A DNA stretch of 64,000 bases. It comes from Olsenella profusa F0195 (GTDB taxonomy: Bacteria > Actinomycetota > Coriobacteriia > Coriobacteriales > Atopobiaceae). The stretch is taken from positions 1 through 64,000 of the forward strand of contig NZ_AWEZ01000062.1 of NCBI RefSeq assembly GCF_000468755.1, in the 5' to 3' direction. Both the position numbers and the translations under genes were made by a program. Positions 17,408 to 25,878 of this stretch are shown here, piece by piece; within the stretch, counting starts at the first letter, position 1, and every line of letters starts with the position of its first letter. The notes beneath the pieces were generated by a model. The model saw nothing but the letters and a program-made list of their open reading frames with translations. It did not search any database and was not told where the DNA came from.

Positions 17408-18501
17408 CAGGCCGTCTCCTTTTCTCCGAACAGCTCCTTGGGGTCAACGGCAATGACAACGATTCCAAGGATCATCACGAGGGCAGCGATCCAGGCAATC
17501 GGGGGAAGTGCGTAGCCATCGATGCCCATAACCACGCCAACGATGATCCAGGTGACAAGCGGGGCGACGAAGGTGTAGGTACCGTTGCAAGCCATGCCAA
17601 GGGCGGTGCCACACATGGAGTTACCGCGATACCAGCTTGCGAAGGACTTATAGGCAGAGAAGCCAGCGACAATGAAGCAGGCGATGGTGGGAAGGTCGGT
17701 GACAGCTGCGCCAACGTACCCAAAGGCCTGACCAAGAGAGATGCCACCAAACAGGGAGAGGATGGGAAGGATGACGAGAAGCTCGACGACACCAGAGACG
17801 CACTGGCGGATGGTGATGCCAATCTGGGTATCGATCATGCACGAGGCGTAGCCGGCGATGCAACCCTCGGCACCCCAGCCGAGCGCCGCGATGAACGCGA
17901 GCACAAGGCCAAGGACCATGTTGGACGAGGAGTCTCCGGTAAGGCTTGCGGAGCCGATCATGAGGCCCGCAGCGACGCAGATGGCGATGCCCAGGAGCTT
18001 GCGGGGACCAAGCTCCTGCTTATAGAGGATGCGGGAGAGAATCGAACCGATCGCAGGATTGAGGGCCGCAATGGGAACGACGATGGTGCCCGCCTGAGAG
18101 AGGGCGATGATGTAGGCGACCGTTGCGATGGGGCCACCAACCAAGGCGCTGAGGATCAGGATGACGCCAGGCCTGGTATTGACAGTTCGGCCGAAGTCGT
18201 TGAGCTTGCCTTGCTTCGCGGTGATGGCAAGCGCCCAGATTGCACTACAGGTATCATTGATCGCGCTGGCGACTGTGGGGAGAATAAACACGACAAGAAA
18301 TGCCGTCGGATCTATGGCATCCATCCACCCGAACCATAGCGCCGAGCTCTGGCCCGCTGTGACAAATGCCGTATAGAAGCCATACATGAGACTCGAGAAC
18401 AGGGCAACCAGGATGCCCCTCCTGAAGAAGCTCGCATCAAGCGCCCTCTTCTTTTGCCTGGCCACGCTCACGCTTGACGAGGCCGCAGACATTGCTTGCA
18501 T
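17407..18501 (-). CDS. DMT-superfamily (EamA-like) membrane transporter, first gene of the cut operon
   Basis: 364 residues with about ten hydrophobic helices, from GILVALFSSLMYGFYTAF to AALVMILGIVVIAV, and the internal-repeat arrangement of drug/metabolite transporters. As the promoter-proximal gene of a choline operon, it probably imports choline or exports trimethylamine or another product. No BCCT-type choline carrier is in the window. I chose the ATG at 18501 because GGGGG lies 5 nt upstream; frames open further upstream (to 18600) contain no membrane segment and poor start signals. The last base of the stop overlaps the next ATG. Confidence 0.82.
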   Translation of the reverse strand: MQAMSAASSSVSVARQKKRALDASFFRRGILVALFSSLMYGFYTAFVTAGQSSALWFGWMDAIDPTAFLVVFILPTVASAINDTCSAIWALAITAKQGKLNDFGRTVNTRPGVILILSALVGGPIATVAYIIALSQAGTIVVPIAALNPAIGSILSRILYKQELGPRKLLGIAICVAAGLMIGSASLTGDSSSNMVLGLVLAFIAALGWGAEGCIAGYASCMIDTQIGITIRQCVSGVVELLVILPILSLFGGISLGQAFGYVGAAVTDLPTIACFIVAGFSAYKSFASWYRGNSMCGTALGMACNGTYTFVAPLVTWIIVGVVMGIDGYALPPIAWIAALVMILGIVVIAVDPKELFGEKETA

Positions 18502-18600
18502 GCCATCCCCCACTCCGGACGAACCTGACTTCATGGTGGTGCAATGGTGCAAGACTCCCGTTATGTGAAAGAAAGGGTACCTATGGGCACGGATACGCAA

Positions 18601-18872
18601 AACGGGTAAACGGTTCGAAAGTGTCAGGCGAACGGAAGCACAAACACCCGTGAATGATCTTTCATATACGACTCCGGGCTTACGATTTCTCTTTTACGTT
18701 CTTTTTACATTATTTATCGAATATATTTACATCCACTGAAAAGATTTATCGAACAATGATGATATCGCTATTTTATGGTATATATTTCATAAATATATCG
18801 GTTATTTCTTAAATATAGACAATTTAATATATAATATATTCAAAATAATGAAATTGTTTGCATTGCTAACAA
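18601..18872 (-). promoter_or_regulatory. AT-rich promoter/leader of the cut operon with paired direct repeats
   Basis: About 220 bp (18661-18880) is strikingly AT-rich compared with its surroundings. On the minus strand a possible promoter is TTGTCT (18822-18817), 17 bp, GATATA (18799-18794), which would leave a leader near 290 nt. Within the leader TTCGATAAAT occurs twice, at 18753-18744 and 18721-18712, 32 bp apart (three helical turns), as expected for a cooperative DNA-binding protein. Promoter assignment is weak; the repeats are exact. I see no gene between 18502 and 19160. Confidence 0.45.
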
Positions 18873-19160
18873 ATGGAGAAACAACCAAGTATCGATGCAC
18901 ATCTCAGACCCTCACACGAGGTCTGCGTTTACTGTTTATGGGTAATTTTATTTATTTCTCCAGGTGATGACGTAGTAGCCCACCGCTGGAGGAAGCACTT
19001 CCTTTCAGCCGCACGAACCTGGCAAGGGCACACGCACCCAAGTGGAAGCGCAGATCATTCCAAGCGCAGGAGACATGTCATGCGCAAGATTGGCAGCGGG
19101 AAACCGTTGGGGCAAGTATGCGAGCCATCGCGTATGACCCATCCCGATAGGGCCAAGTCC

Positions 19161-19502
19161 TCACGATGTCCGTGCGCTGTTCCATATGGCCATGCGCACG
19201 GCTTCGTCATAGGCAACAAACTCATGCCCCGCATCCCGGGGGTGGGCGACCAGCCTGTCCTTCTGGGAGCGCGTCATGTGGTGCAGGCGCCATTCCAGCC
19301 TGCTGGCGGAGGAGCGGTCCGGAGCCTCCCACAACGCCGCAACCCCCGTGACCGGATGCGAGCGCGTATAGCGGGCGGAACGTGTCCCGCGGCTCAGGTG
19401 CTCCCGCACACGCCGGACGGCATCGGTCGTCATGCCGCTGTAGAGGGAACCGTCGGCACAGGTCATCACATACACATAGTAGTGTCCGGCACCCTCGTCC
19501 AC
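19161..19502 (-). CDS. GIY-YIG domain protein (UPF0213 type)
   Basis: 113 residues. The GIY-YIG motif is YYVYVMTCADGSLYSGMT with the catalytic-type Arg in DAVRRVREHLSRG and Glu in ASRLEWRLHHMTR, followed by a short basic tail. Small stand-alone proteins of this type are related to UvrC and homing-endonuclease nuclease domains, but their cellular role is unclear. It is the most promoter-distal gene after a minus-strand XRE regulator, with an 81-bp gap between. Confidence 0.88.
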   Translation of the reverse strand: MDEGAGHYYVYVMTCADGSLYSGMTTDAVRRVREHLSRGTRSARYTRSHPVTGVAALWEAPDRSSASRLEWRLHHMTRSQKDRLVAHPRDAGHEFVAYDEAVRMAIWNSARTS

Positions 19503-19583
19503 ACGCGTTCCCTCACGCCGTCCCCTCCCAGCCAGTGTAGCGCTGGCGTGCAGCGCCCGGCGCGCGCGGCAGGCCGGCTGGTG

Positions 19584-19931
19584 CTAGTGGTGGCGTGGAA
19601 CGCGCGCCTTGGCGGCGTCCTCCAGGATGACGCGCACGGCGGCCCGCACGTTGCGCGGCGTCCGGGCGTACAGGCCATACCAGTCCAGATAGGCGTCATC
19701 AAGCTGGATGGACGACACACCGTCATCGGGATAGCCAAAGAGGTCGTTGGGCGAGCAGGACAGGCTCTTGCACAGGGGCACCACGAAGCTTCCGCGCAGC
19801 TCGTTGCGACCGGTCTCCCACGAGCTATACGTCGCCTTCGAGATGCCCAGCTCTGCGGCGATCTCCGCCTGCGTCTTGCCGACGAGCTTGCGCAACCGGC
19901 GCAGGCGCGCCGTGAGCTCCGCATCAGACAT
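19584..19931 (-). CDS. XRE-family transcriptional regulator
   Basis: 115 residues. The HTH occupies about 7-60 (RLRRLRKLVGKTQAEIAAEL, GISKATYSSWETGRNELRG). The C-terminal half (LDDAYLDWYGLYARTPRNVR) is probably for dimerisation. GGGAGGGGAG precedes the ATG. A dyad overlaps the leader, so the gene may regulate itself. Longer in-frame starts, back to 20363, run through the intergenic region and are not supported. Confidence 0.88.
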   Translation of the reverse strand: MSDAELTARLRRLRKLVGKTQAEIAAELGISKATYSSWETGRNELRGSFVVPLCKSLSCSPNDLFGYPDDGVSSIQLDDAYLDWYGLYARTPRNVRAAVRVILEDAAKARVPRHH

Positions 19932-19943
19932 GGCATCTCCCCT

Positions 19944-19972
19944 CCCTACTCGAAAGTCGATTCTGAGTAGGG
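19944..19972. promoter_or_regulatory. Dyad in front of the XRE gene, possible operator
   Basis: CCCTACTC (19944-19951) and GAGTAGGG (19965-19972) are perfect 8-bp inverted arms with a 13-bp spacer, directly upstream of the start codon of the XRE gene. The spacing suits one dimeric HTH regulator. No binding evidence beyond symmetry. Confidence 0.4.
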
Positions 19973-20084
19973 TGAGGGACCGGTCGTATATGATACGTAT
20001 CCTTCCTGACCAGTTCGCGGTAGTATCTACCTTGCGTAGACTTCTCATGCACAGAGTATAGTTCCCGGCGATCTGGAGCTGCAT

Positions 20085-20276
20085 ATGGACGACACGCCAT
20101 TCGAAGAGGAACCGTTCGTGCCACCCCATCCCGAGACGCCCTATCTCCTGCTCGATTCGGGCACGACGATAACCTACCGCGAGATGTGCGCCGGCATCGA
20201 CCCGAGGCTTCTCCCCACCGACGAGACCTCCCTCGAGGTGCTTCTGGACACCTTCGGGGCTGCAGAGGTCTGGTAG
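20085..20276 (+). CDS. Small acidic hypothetical protein
   Basis: 63 residues starting MDDTPFEEEPFVPPHPETPY and ending LLDTFGAAEVW. Its base composition by codon position looks coding (GC-rich third positions), and it fills the gap between a minus-strand XRE gene and a plus-strand LysR gene. No family recognised, no clear Shine-Dalgarno (only GGAGCTGCAT upstream). It might be a real small cytosolic protein or a chance open frame. Confidence 0.4.
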   Translation: MDDTPFEEEPFVPPHPETPYLLLDSGTTITYREMCAGIDPRLLPTDETSLEVLLDTFGAAEVW

Positions 20277-20307
20277 CCGTCGTCGCGCGGCGCGCATCGT
20301 CCTCCCT

Positions 20308-20336
20308 TTGACAGGCCACGCCAGTATAGGCAGAAT
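20308..20336 (+). promoter_or_regulatory. Candidate sigma-70 type promoter of the LysR gene
   Basis: TTGACA (20308-20313), 17 bp, CAGAAT (20331-20336), 29 bp before the LysR start codon. The -35 box is perfect, the -10 box has four of six consensus bases. Confidence 0.5.
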
Positions 20337-20365
20337 CGATGCGTGCCTACCCGAGGGGGACATCC

Positions 20366-21358
20366 ATGCGACTCCAGCAGCTCCGCTACATCATCGCCAT
20401 CGCCGAGAGCGGCTCCATCAACGCCGTGGCCCACAGCATGTTCATCTCGCAGTCGAGCCTCTCGGTTGCCGTGCGCGACCTCGAGCGCGAGATGGGCATC
20501 AGGATCTTCAACCGCTCCACGCGCGGCATCTCGCTCACCAGCGACGGCGTCGAGTTCCTCAGCTATGCACGCCAGGTGGTCGAACAGGCCGACCTGCTGG
20601 AGAGCCGCTACGCATCGGGCGAGCCCACGGGGGGGAGGCTCTCGGTCTCATCCCAGCACTACGCCTTCGCCGTGCAGTCCTTCATCGACTTCGTGGCGCG
20701 GCACGATGCCCCCGGCGTGCAGTTCACGCTCCGCGAGACCCGCACGGCCGACATCATCACCGACGTCGGCAGCTTCAGGAGCGACCTGGGCATCCTGTAC
20801 CTCTCCACGAGCAACGAGCGCCCCCTGAGGGGGCGCCTGCGCGAGGCTGGCCTCACGTTCACGTCACTCTTCCGCTCGCGCCCGCACGTGTTCGTGCGTG
20901 AGGGGCACCCCCTCGCGCACCGCGACCACATCGAGGTCAAGGACCTCGAGCCCTTCACGCGCTATACCTTCGAGCAGGGCATGGAGAGCTCGCTGTACTT
21001 CTCCGAGGAGCCGCTGCCCACCCTCCCCCACGACCGCCAGATCGTGGTGAGCGACCGTGCGACCATGACGAGCCTGCTCAAGGGCTATGATGGCTACCTC
21101 ATCTCCACGGGCGTGCGCTCGGACGAGATGTTCAGCGGCATCCGCTCCATCCCGCTCGACACCGACGAGGTCATGAACGTGGGCTACGTGATCCATGGCG
21201 AGCGCAGGCTGAGTGCGCTGGCTCTTGACTATCTCGACCTGCTCACCGATCGCATCATCGGCTTCAAGGACGAGTCGGTGGTCGTGCCCGCACGCCATGC
21301 GCTCAAGCGCACGCTGCGCCAGCAGGGTGATGTCACGGATGACAGCGAGGAGACATGA
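20366..21358 (+). CDS. LysR-family transcriptional regulator
   Basis: 330 residues. The winged HTH is at 1-60 (MRLQQLRYIIAIAESGSINA, SQSSLSVAVRDLEREMG, then FNRSTRGISLT), and the rest is a periplasmic-binding-like effector domain. The ATG with GAGGGGGA upstream is preferred over an in-frame start 27 bp earlier. The usual LysR arrangement, a divergent target gene, is absent; the next gene overlaps it in the same direction. The target is unknown. Confidence 0.93.
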   Translation: MRLQQLRYIIAIAESGSINAVAHSMFISQSSLSVAVRDLEREMGIRIFNRSTRGISLTSDGVEFLSYARQVVEQADLLESRYASGEPTGGRLSVSSQHYAFAVQSFIDFVARHDAPGVQFTLRETRTADIITDVGSFRSDLGILYLSTSNERPLRGRLREAGLTFTSLFRSRPHVFVREGHPLAHRDHIEVKDLEPFTRYTFEQGMESSLYFSEEPLPTLPHDRQIVVSDRATMTSLLKGYDGYLISTGVRSDEMFSGIRSIPLDTDEVMNVGYVIHGERRLSALALDYLDLLTDRIIGFKDESVVVPARHALKRTLRQQGDVTDDSEET

Positions 21359-21609
21359 CGATGGACGAGAGCGACGCGTCGCTTGCCGAGGCGCTCAGAA
21401 GGGAGCTCGTAGGATCGGGCAGGAGGACGGCGTTCGGCCCGGGCGATGCGAACCCAAAGGACGACGAGGGTGGTGCCTTCCTCGCGGCGCTCGAGGCCTT
21501 CCGTGCGGCCAAGCGCTCCGGCGACACGGCCAGGACCGCCGCGGCGGAGCACGCGCTCCAGGACGTGGTGCGCGCCGAGATGGCACGCGACGAGGGATGC
21601 GACCTCTAG
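21355..21609 (+). CDS. Hypothetical small protein coupled to the LysR gene
   Basis: 84 residues, starting MTMDESDASLAEALRREL; Ala-, Asp- and Glu-rich and probably all helical. Its ATG overlaps the LysR stop (ATGA), and its stop overlaps a possible GTG start of the helicase gene, so the three genes form one operon. No family recognised and no membrane segment. Confidence 0.7.
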   Translation: MTMDESDASLAEALRRELVGSGRRTAFGPGDANPKDDEGGAFLAALEAFRAAKRSGDTARTAAAEHALQDVVRAEMARDEGCDL

Positions 21610-21629
21610 TGGAGAGACGACGGGAGACC

Positions 21630-24224
21630 ATGGGACACGATGGGAGCGCGCGACAGGAGGAGGCACGCGACGCCGCCGACGAGGCGGGCCTGGGCCAGCT
21701 CATTCCCTGGCCCGACGACGAGCACTTCCCCAACATCGCGCCGGAGGACGCCCTCGAGCTCTTCCTGGGCTGGGTGGAGGCGCGCGGCATCACCCTCTGG
21801 GAGCACCAGGATGAGGCGCTGCTCACGCTGGCGGCGGGGGACAGCCTCATCCTAGGGACCCCCACGGGATCGGGCAAGAGCCTCGTGGCGCTGGGCCTGT
21901 GCTTCATGGCCTGCTGCACCGACCGGCGCAGCTACTACAGCGCCCCCATCAAGGCCCTGGTGAGCGAGAAGTTCTTTGCCATGGTGGACATCCTGGGCCG
22001 GGACAACGTGGGCATGATCACGGGGGACGTCACCATCAACCCCCAGGCGCCCATCGTCTGCTGCACGGCGGAGATCCTCGCCAACAAGGCGCTCGCCGAG
22101 GGGGAGCATACCGACATCGGCGCCGTCGCCATGGACGAGTTCCACTTCTTTGGCGATCGCGAGCGCGGCTGGGCGTGGCAGGTGCCCCTGCTCACCCTCC
22201 CCCACGTGCAGTTCCTGCTCATGAGTGCCACGCTCGGCGACATGGGCGCCATCGCCCGGACGCTTGCCGCCAAGAGCGACCGCGCCGTGGAGCAGATCCT
22301 CGATGCCCCGCGTCCCGTGCCCCTCTCCTGGCACTTTGTTGACACCGCGCTCGAGGCGACCGTGAAGGTGGCCCTCGAGGCGGGCGCGGCACCCCTCTAC
22401 ATCGTGCACTTCGCCCAGGACGCCGCCCTTAAGAGCGCCCAGGGGCTCGCGAGCTTTGGCGTCTCCACCAAGGAGCAGCGCACGGAGATAAAGGAGGCCA
22501 TCACGGGCACGCGCTTCACCACCACCTTCGGCAAGACGCTGCGCCGCCTCCTGCTCACGGGCGTGGGCGTGCACCATGCGGGCATGCTGCCACGCTACCG
22601 CCTGCTCGTGGAGCGCCTCGCCCAGCAGGGCCTGCTCCCCGTCATCTGTGGCACGGACACGCTCGGCGTGGGCATCAACGTGCCCATCCACACCGTCATC
22701 CTCACGCAGCTCACCAAGTTCGACGGCCGCCGCATGCGCAGGCTCAACGCGCGCGAGTTCCACCAGATCGCGGGGCGCGCCGGGCGGGCGGGCTTCGACA
22801 CCGAGGGTGTCGTCATCGCCCAGGCCACCGAGTACGACATCGAGAACGCCCGCGCGCTGGCCAAGGCGGGAGGCGACCCCAGGCGCGCCCGAAAGGTAAA
22901 GACGAGGAAGCCTCCCGCGGGCTTTGTGGGCTGGAACGAGCAGACCTTCCGGGGGCTCATCGAGGCCACGCCCCAGACGCTGCGCCCGCGCATGCGCATC
23001 TCGCACGCCATGGTGCTGAACGAGGTGGAGCAGGGCGGCGACGCCCGCGAGCGCGTGCGGCGGCTCATCGAGGACTCCCTCCAGACACCCGAGGAGAAGC
23101 TCCGCCTCCAGACCCGCGCGGACGAGATCTTTGCCACCCTCATCGATGCGGGCGTGGTGGAACGCACGGTGGGAGAGGATGGCGCCGACACCTACGCCAC
23201 CACCGTCGACCTACCCGAGGACTTCGCGCTCGACCAGCCCCTCTCCCCCTTCCTGCTGGCGGCGCTCGAGCTCCTCGACCCCGAGGACGAGCACTACGCG
23301 CTCGACCTCATCAGCATGGTGGAGGCCACGCTCGAGGACCCGCCGCAGATCCTGCGCGCCCAGGAGCGCGAGGCGCGCGACAGGGCCATGGCTGCGATGA
23401 AGGCCGAGGGCGTAGACTATGACGAGCGCATCGAGAGGATCCAGGAGGTCACGTACGCCAAGCCCCTCGAGGGGCTGCTCGGCGAGGCCTATGAGCGCTA
23501 CGTGGCCGAGGTGCCCTGGGCGGCGGACTTCTCCCTCTCGTGCAAGTCGATCCTGCGCGACATGGTGGAGAGCGCCGCGGACTTCAAGGGCTACGTCCAA
23601 CGGCTTGGCATCGCCCGCAGCGAGGGCACACTCCTGCGCTACCTCTCCGACGCCTACCGCGTGCTCTCACGCACCGTGCCGGCGGAGCGGCTGGACGAGC
23701 GGCTCGAGGACATCGTCTCGTGGCTGGGCATGGTCGTGCGCACCGTGGATTCCAGCCTCGTGGATGCCTGGGCCGGCACGGACTCGGAGGAGGTGGACGC
23801 TGGCAGAGCCCCCGAGGCGGCCGATGTCGTCGTGCACGACCGGCGTGCCGTCACGCTGCTCGTGCGCAACGCCCTCTTCGCCCGCGTGCGCCTGCTCGCC
23901 CGGAGGGATGCCGATGCCCTCGGCGACCTCGACGGCGGGTGGGGCTGGCGCGCTGCGCGCTGGCGACAGGCCATCGACGCCTACTACGGGACGCACGATG
24001 AGGTACTGCTCGACGGCGATGCCCGAAGCTGGGACTTCCTCACCATCGATGACGCCGATGAGAGGGCCGACCATGTGTGGCACGTGCGGCAGATGGTGAA
24101 GGACGCCGAGGGCGACCGCGACTTTGGCCTCTCCGCCGACGTGGACCTCGACGCCACCCAAGAGGAGGGGGAGGCCATGCTCAAGGACCTCCGCGTGGGC
24201 TTCATCGAGGAGCTCATGCCGTAG
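21630..24224 (+). CDS. Superfamily II DEAD/DEAH-box helicase with C-terminal DUF3516 domain
   Basis: 864 residues. Motif I GTPTGSGKSL is at 77-86, motif II AVAMDEFHFFGD follows, motif III is LLMSATLG, and motif VI is HQIAGRAGRAG. The C-terminal 350 residues have the DUF3516 pattern, including IERIQEVTYAKPLEGLLGEA and a terminal LKDLRVGFIEELMP. Such large helicases are typical of Actinomycetota and are presumed RNA or DNA helicases; the substrate is not known. The ATG with GGGAG close by is preferred, but a GTG at 21609 overlapping the previous stop is also possible. Confidence 0.92.
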   Translation: MGHDGSARQEEARDAADEAGLGQLIPWPDDEHFPNIAPEDALELFLGWVEARGITLWEHQDEALLTLAAGDSLILGTPTGSGKSLVALGLCFMACCTDRRSYYSAPIKALVSEKFFAMVDILGRDNVGMITGDVTINPQAPIVCCTAEILANKALAEGEHTDIGAVAMDEFHFFGDRERGWAWQVPLLTLPHVQFLLMSATLGDMGAIARTLAAKSDRAVEQILDAPRPVPLSWHFVDTALEATVKVALEAGAAPLYIVHFAQDAALKSAQGLASFGVSTKEQRTEIKEAITGTRFTTTFGKTLRRLLLTGVGVHHAGMLPRYRLLVERLAQQGLLPVICGTDTLGVGINVPIHTVILTQLTKFDGRRMRRLNAREFHQIAGRAGRAGFDTEGVVIAQATEYDIENARALAKAGGDPRRARKVKTRKPPAGFVGWNEQTFRGLIEATPQTLRPRMRISHAMVLNEVEQGGDARERVRRLIEDSLQTPEEKLRLQTRADEIFATLIDAGVVERTVGEDGADTYATTVDLPEDFALDQPLSPFLLAALELLDPEDEHYALDLISMVEATLEDPPQILRAQEREARDRAMAAMKAEGVDYDERIERIQEVTYAKPLEGLLGEAYERYVAEVPWAADFSLSCKSILRDMVESAADFKGYVQRLGIARSEGTLLRYLSDAYRVLSRTVPAERLDERLEDIVSWLGMVVRTVDSSLVDAWAGTDSEEVDAGRAPEAADVVVHDRRAVTLLVRNALFARVRLLARRDADALGDLDGGWGWRAARWRQAIDAYYGTHDEVLLDGDARSWDFLTIDDADERADHVWHVRQMVKDAEGDRDFGLSADVDLDATQEEGEAMLKDLRVGFIEELMP

Positions 24225-24262
24225 CGATGCGGCAGGCCCGCGAATGACGTCCGAGGCCTGCA

Positions 24263-24691
24263 TCAGGCTCCCAAGAGCCTTCCCCGTGGACGGAAGTAGG
24301 CAGCCACATCCCAGCCATGGTCGTTGGTCACCATGCCCATGGCCTGGTAGAACGCATTCGCTCGTCCGTCGGCCTCATCGGTCAGGAGCAGGAAGTGAGG
24401 GACCTGCGAGAAGCGCTGGGATGCGTGGGCAAGCAGCGTGCCCCCGATGCCCTGGCGCCAATACGAGGGGTCGACGATAAGGTCCTGGACCAGCACCACA
24501 AACGTCCCATCGCCCACACAGCGTACGAAGCCCGCGAGCCTTCCCCCATCGAAGGCACCCAGCGTATAGAGCGATGCGTCGAGCGCCCTGCCGATGAGGT
24601 CACGCTGTGACAGGTAGTCCTGCCAGCCGTTGCGTCCGTAGATCTCAATCGCCTCAAGCGCACGCTCCGGGCCGAACTCCTGATAATCCAT
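24263..24691 (-). CDS. GNAT-family N-acetyltransferase
   Basis: 142 residues. The acetyl-CoA-binding region is visible as VVLVQDLIVDPSYWRQGIGG (motif A, Q/RxxGxG/A), preceded by LGAFDGGRLAGFVR and followed by ANAFYQAMGM. The acceptor substrate is unknown. It is a single minus-strand gene between two plus-strand genes and reads convergently toward the helicase. Confidence 0.9.
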   Translation of the reverse strand: MDYQEFGPERALEAIEIYGRNGWQDYLSQRDLIGRALDASLYTLGAFDGGRLAGFVRCVGDGTFVVLVQDLIVDPSYWRQGIGGTLLAHASQRFSQVPHFLLLTDEADGRANAFYQAMGMVTNDHGWDVAAYFRPRGRLLGA

Positions 24692-24784
24692 GGGGTCACC
24701 TCTCGTCAGCCATGGGCCTCAGATACGATACAGTCAGCATATCGCACCATTTTCTGCCCCAGAGCCATCTCACGAGGAGGACCC

Positions 24785-25375
24785 ATGCCAGCCAGGCTCA
24801 GGTACGAGACCGCCCGCTACGTCGCCGCCTACGGCACGCCCGAGCAGCTGCCCGAGCCCATCACCCCCGAGGTGGCCTTCGTGGGCCGTTCCAACGTGGG
24901 GAAGTCGTCCCTGCTCAACAAGCTCGTCGGCCGCAAGGCGCTGGCACACGTCTCGAGCCGGCCAGGCAAGACGGCCAACATCAACTTCTATGACGTGGAT
25001 GGCGTGATGTTTGTGGACCTGCCCGGCTACGGCTTCGCCAAGGTCTCCCAGGAGGAGAGGCGGCGATGGGCCAAGCTCATCGCAGGCTACTTCGATCAGG
25101 AACGAAGCTTCAACCTCGTCGTGGCACTCATGGACATCCGCCACGACGCACAGCGGATCGACCTCGAGACCATGGACTTCCTCACGAGCAGGGAGCTGCC
25201 CTTCGTGATTGCCCTCACCAAGGCGGACAAGCTCAACAAGACGAAGCAGGAACGGCAGACCATGCTCTTGGCCAGGCAGCTTGGCGTCGCCCGCTCTCGG
25301 ATGACCGTGACCTCTGCCGAGACGGGCATGGGCATCAAGGACTTGCGCCGCCACATCGAGGGGGCCTGCCTCTAG
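24785..25375 (+). CDS. engB: Ribosome biogenesis GTPase EngB (YsxC/YihA)
   Basis: 196 residues. G1 is GRSNVGKSSLLN near 33, G2 region SSRPGKTANINFY, G3 DLPGYGFA, G4 ALTKADKLNK and G5 VTSAETGMG, all in EngB order and at normal length. EngB is needed for assembly of the large ribosomal subunit. GAGGAGGACCC precedes the ATG. A strong intrinsic terminator follows, so it is a single-gene unit. Confidence 0.96.
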   Translation: MPARLRYETARYVAAYGTPEQLPEPITPEVAFVGRSNVGKSSLLNKLVGRKALAHVSSRPGKTANINFYDVDGVMFVDLPGYGFAKVSQEERRRWAKLIAGYFDQERSFNLVVALMDIRHDAQRIDLETMDFLTSRELPFVIALTKADKLNKTKQERQTMLLARQLGVARSRMTVTSAETGMGIKDLRRHIEGACL

Positions 25376-25406
25376 GCAGGCCCCGTAGATCGCTCATCCA
25401 TAACAA

Positions 25407-25432
25407 GGCGGGCGACCCCATTGTCGCCCGCC
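25407..25432 (+). terminator. Intrinsic-type terminator after engB
   Basis: GGCGGGCGAC (25407-25416), loop CCCATT, GTCGCCCGCC (25423-25432): a perfect 10-bp GC-rich stem starting 31 bp after the stop. The tract behind it (TCACCTCTTCT) is only partly U-rich. Confidence 0.75.
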
Positions 25433-25878
25433 TCACCTCTTCTATCCGTACCTCCTCGGGAAATTCTCTAGCCCTTCGGACTCACTCCCTCACATGAGAA
25501 CTGCCAGCACCTTATCGGTTGGTGCTCCTGCTTGAACGCGAAGGCACCGGTTCTTCCGTCTGTCCCTTGGACTGCTGCGGTGCCTGTACCGCCTACGAGA
25601 CCCTAACGAGTGGTCTGGCTAAAAGAGACGGGACACGCGATGCCATACGCGCAAGCCATCGAATCCGACTCTTCCCTGTCCACTGGCATCACCTCCCCTG
25701 CCGGCCGCTGACTTCGGTGCGGCTCCTTCACCTATGCCCATCATACCCGGTCATGACGTGCGTGCATGCAGCCCTCTCAACCATGTCGCGAGTGGTCGTT
25801 TTTGGGCGCGAACGGCAGGCAGTGCTGAGGGTAGAATGGTCGGATACCGGAATGGATGACGCACGAGCAAGGAAGACC
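25433..25878. other. 446-bp interval without a recognised gene
   Basis: Between the engB terminator and the HelD start no convincing open frame or tRNA is seen. The sequence is less GC-rich than neighbouring genes and has several short inverted pairs, for example GGTGC ... GCACC near 25520-25552 and GCGGT ... ACCGC near 25576-25590. It might hold a structured leader or a small RNA, but it does not match the tmRNA, RNase P or T-box signatures I know. Confidence 0.4.

Noticed and set aside
1-18501. Ethanolamine (eut) or propanediol (pdu) operon
   Set aside because: Many genes have Eut/Pdu names, but no ethanolamine ammonia-lyase or diol dehydratase is present; the signature enzyme is CutC with choline-site residues.
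18873-19970. 365-residue plus-strand frame from the AT-rich region
   Set aside because: It crosses a promoter region and then runs antisense to the GIY-YIG and XRE genes. Composition changes along the frame and no domain is seen.
21213-21629. 139-residue upstream extension of the helicase
   Set aside because: This part overlaps the LysR gene and the 84-residue protein gene in another frame and lacks helicase similarity; a good start exists at 21630.
25433-25878. T-box, tmRNA or RNase P RNA
   Set aside because: No T-box antiterminator sequence, no tRNA-like ends with tag frame and no RNase P core could be found.
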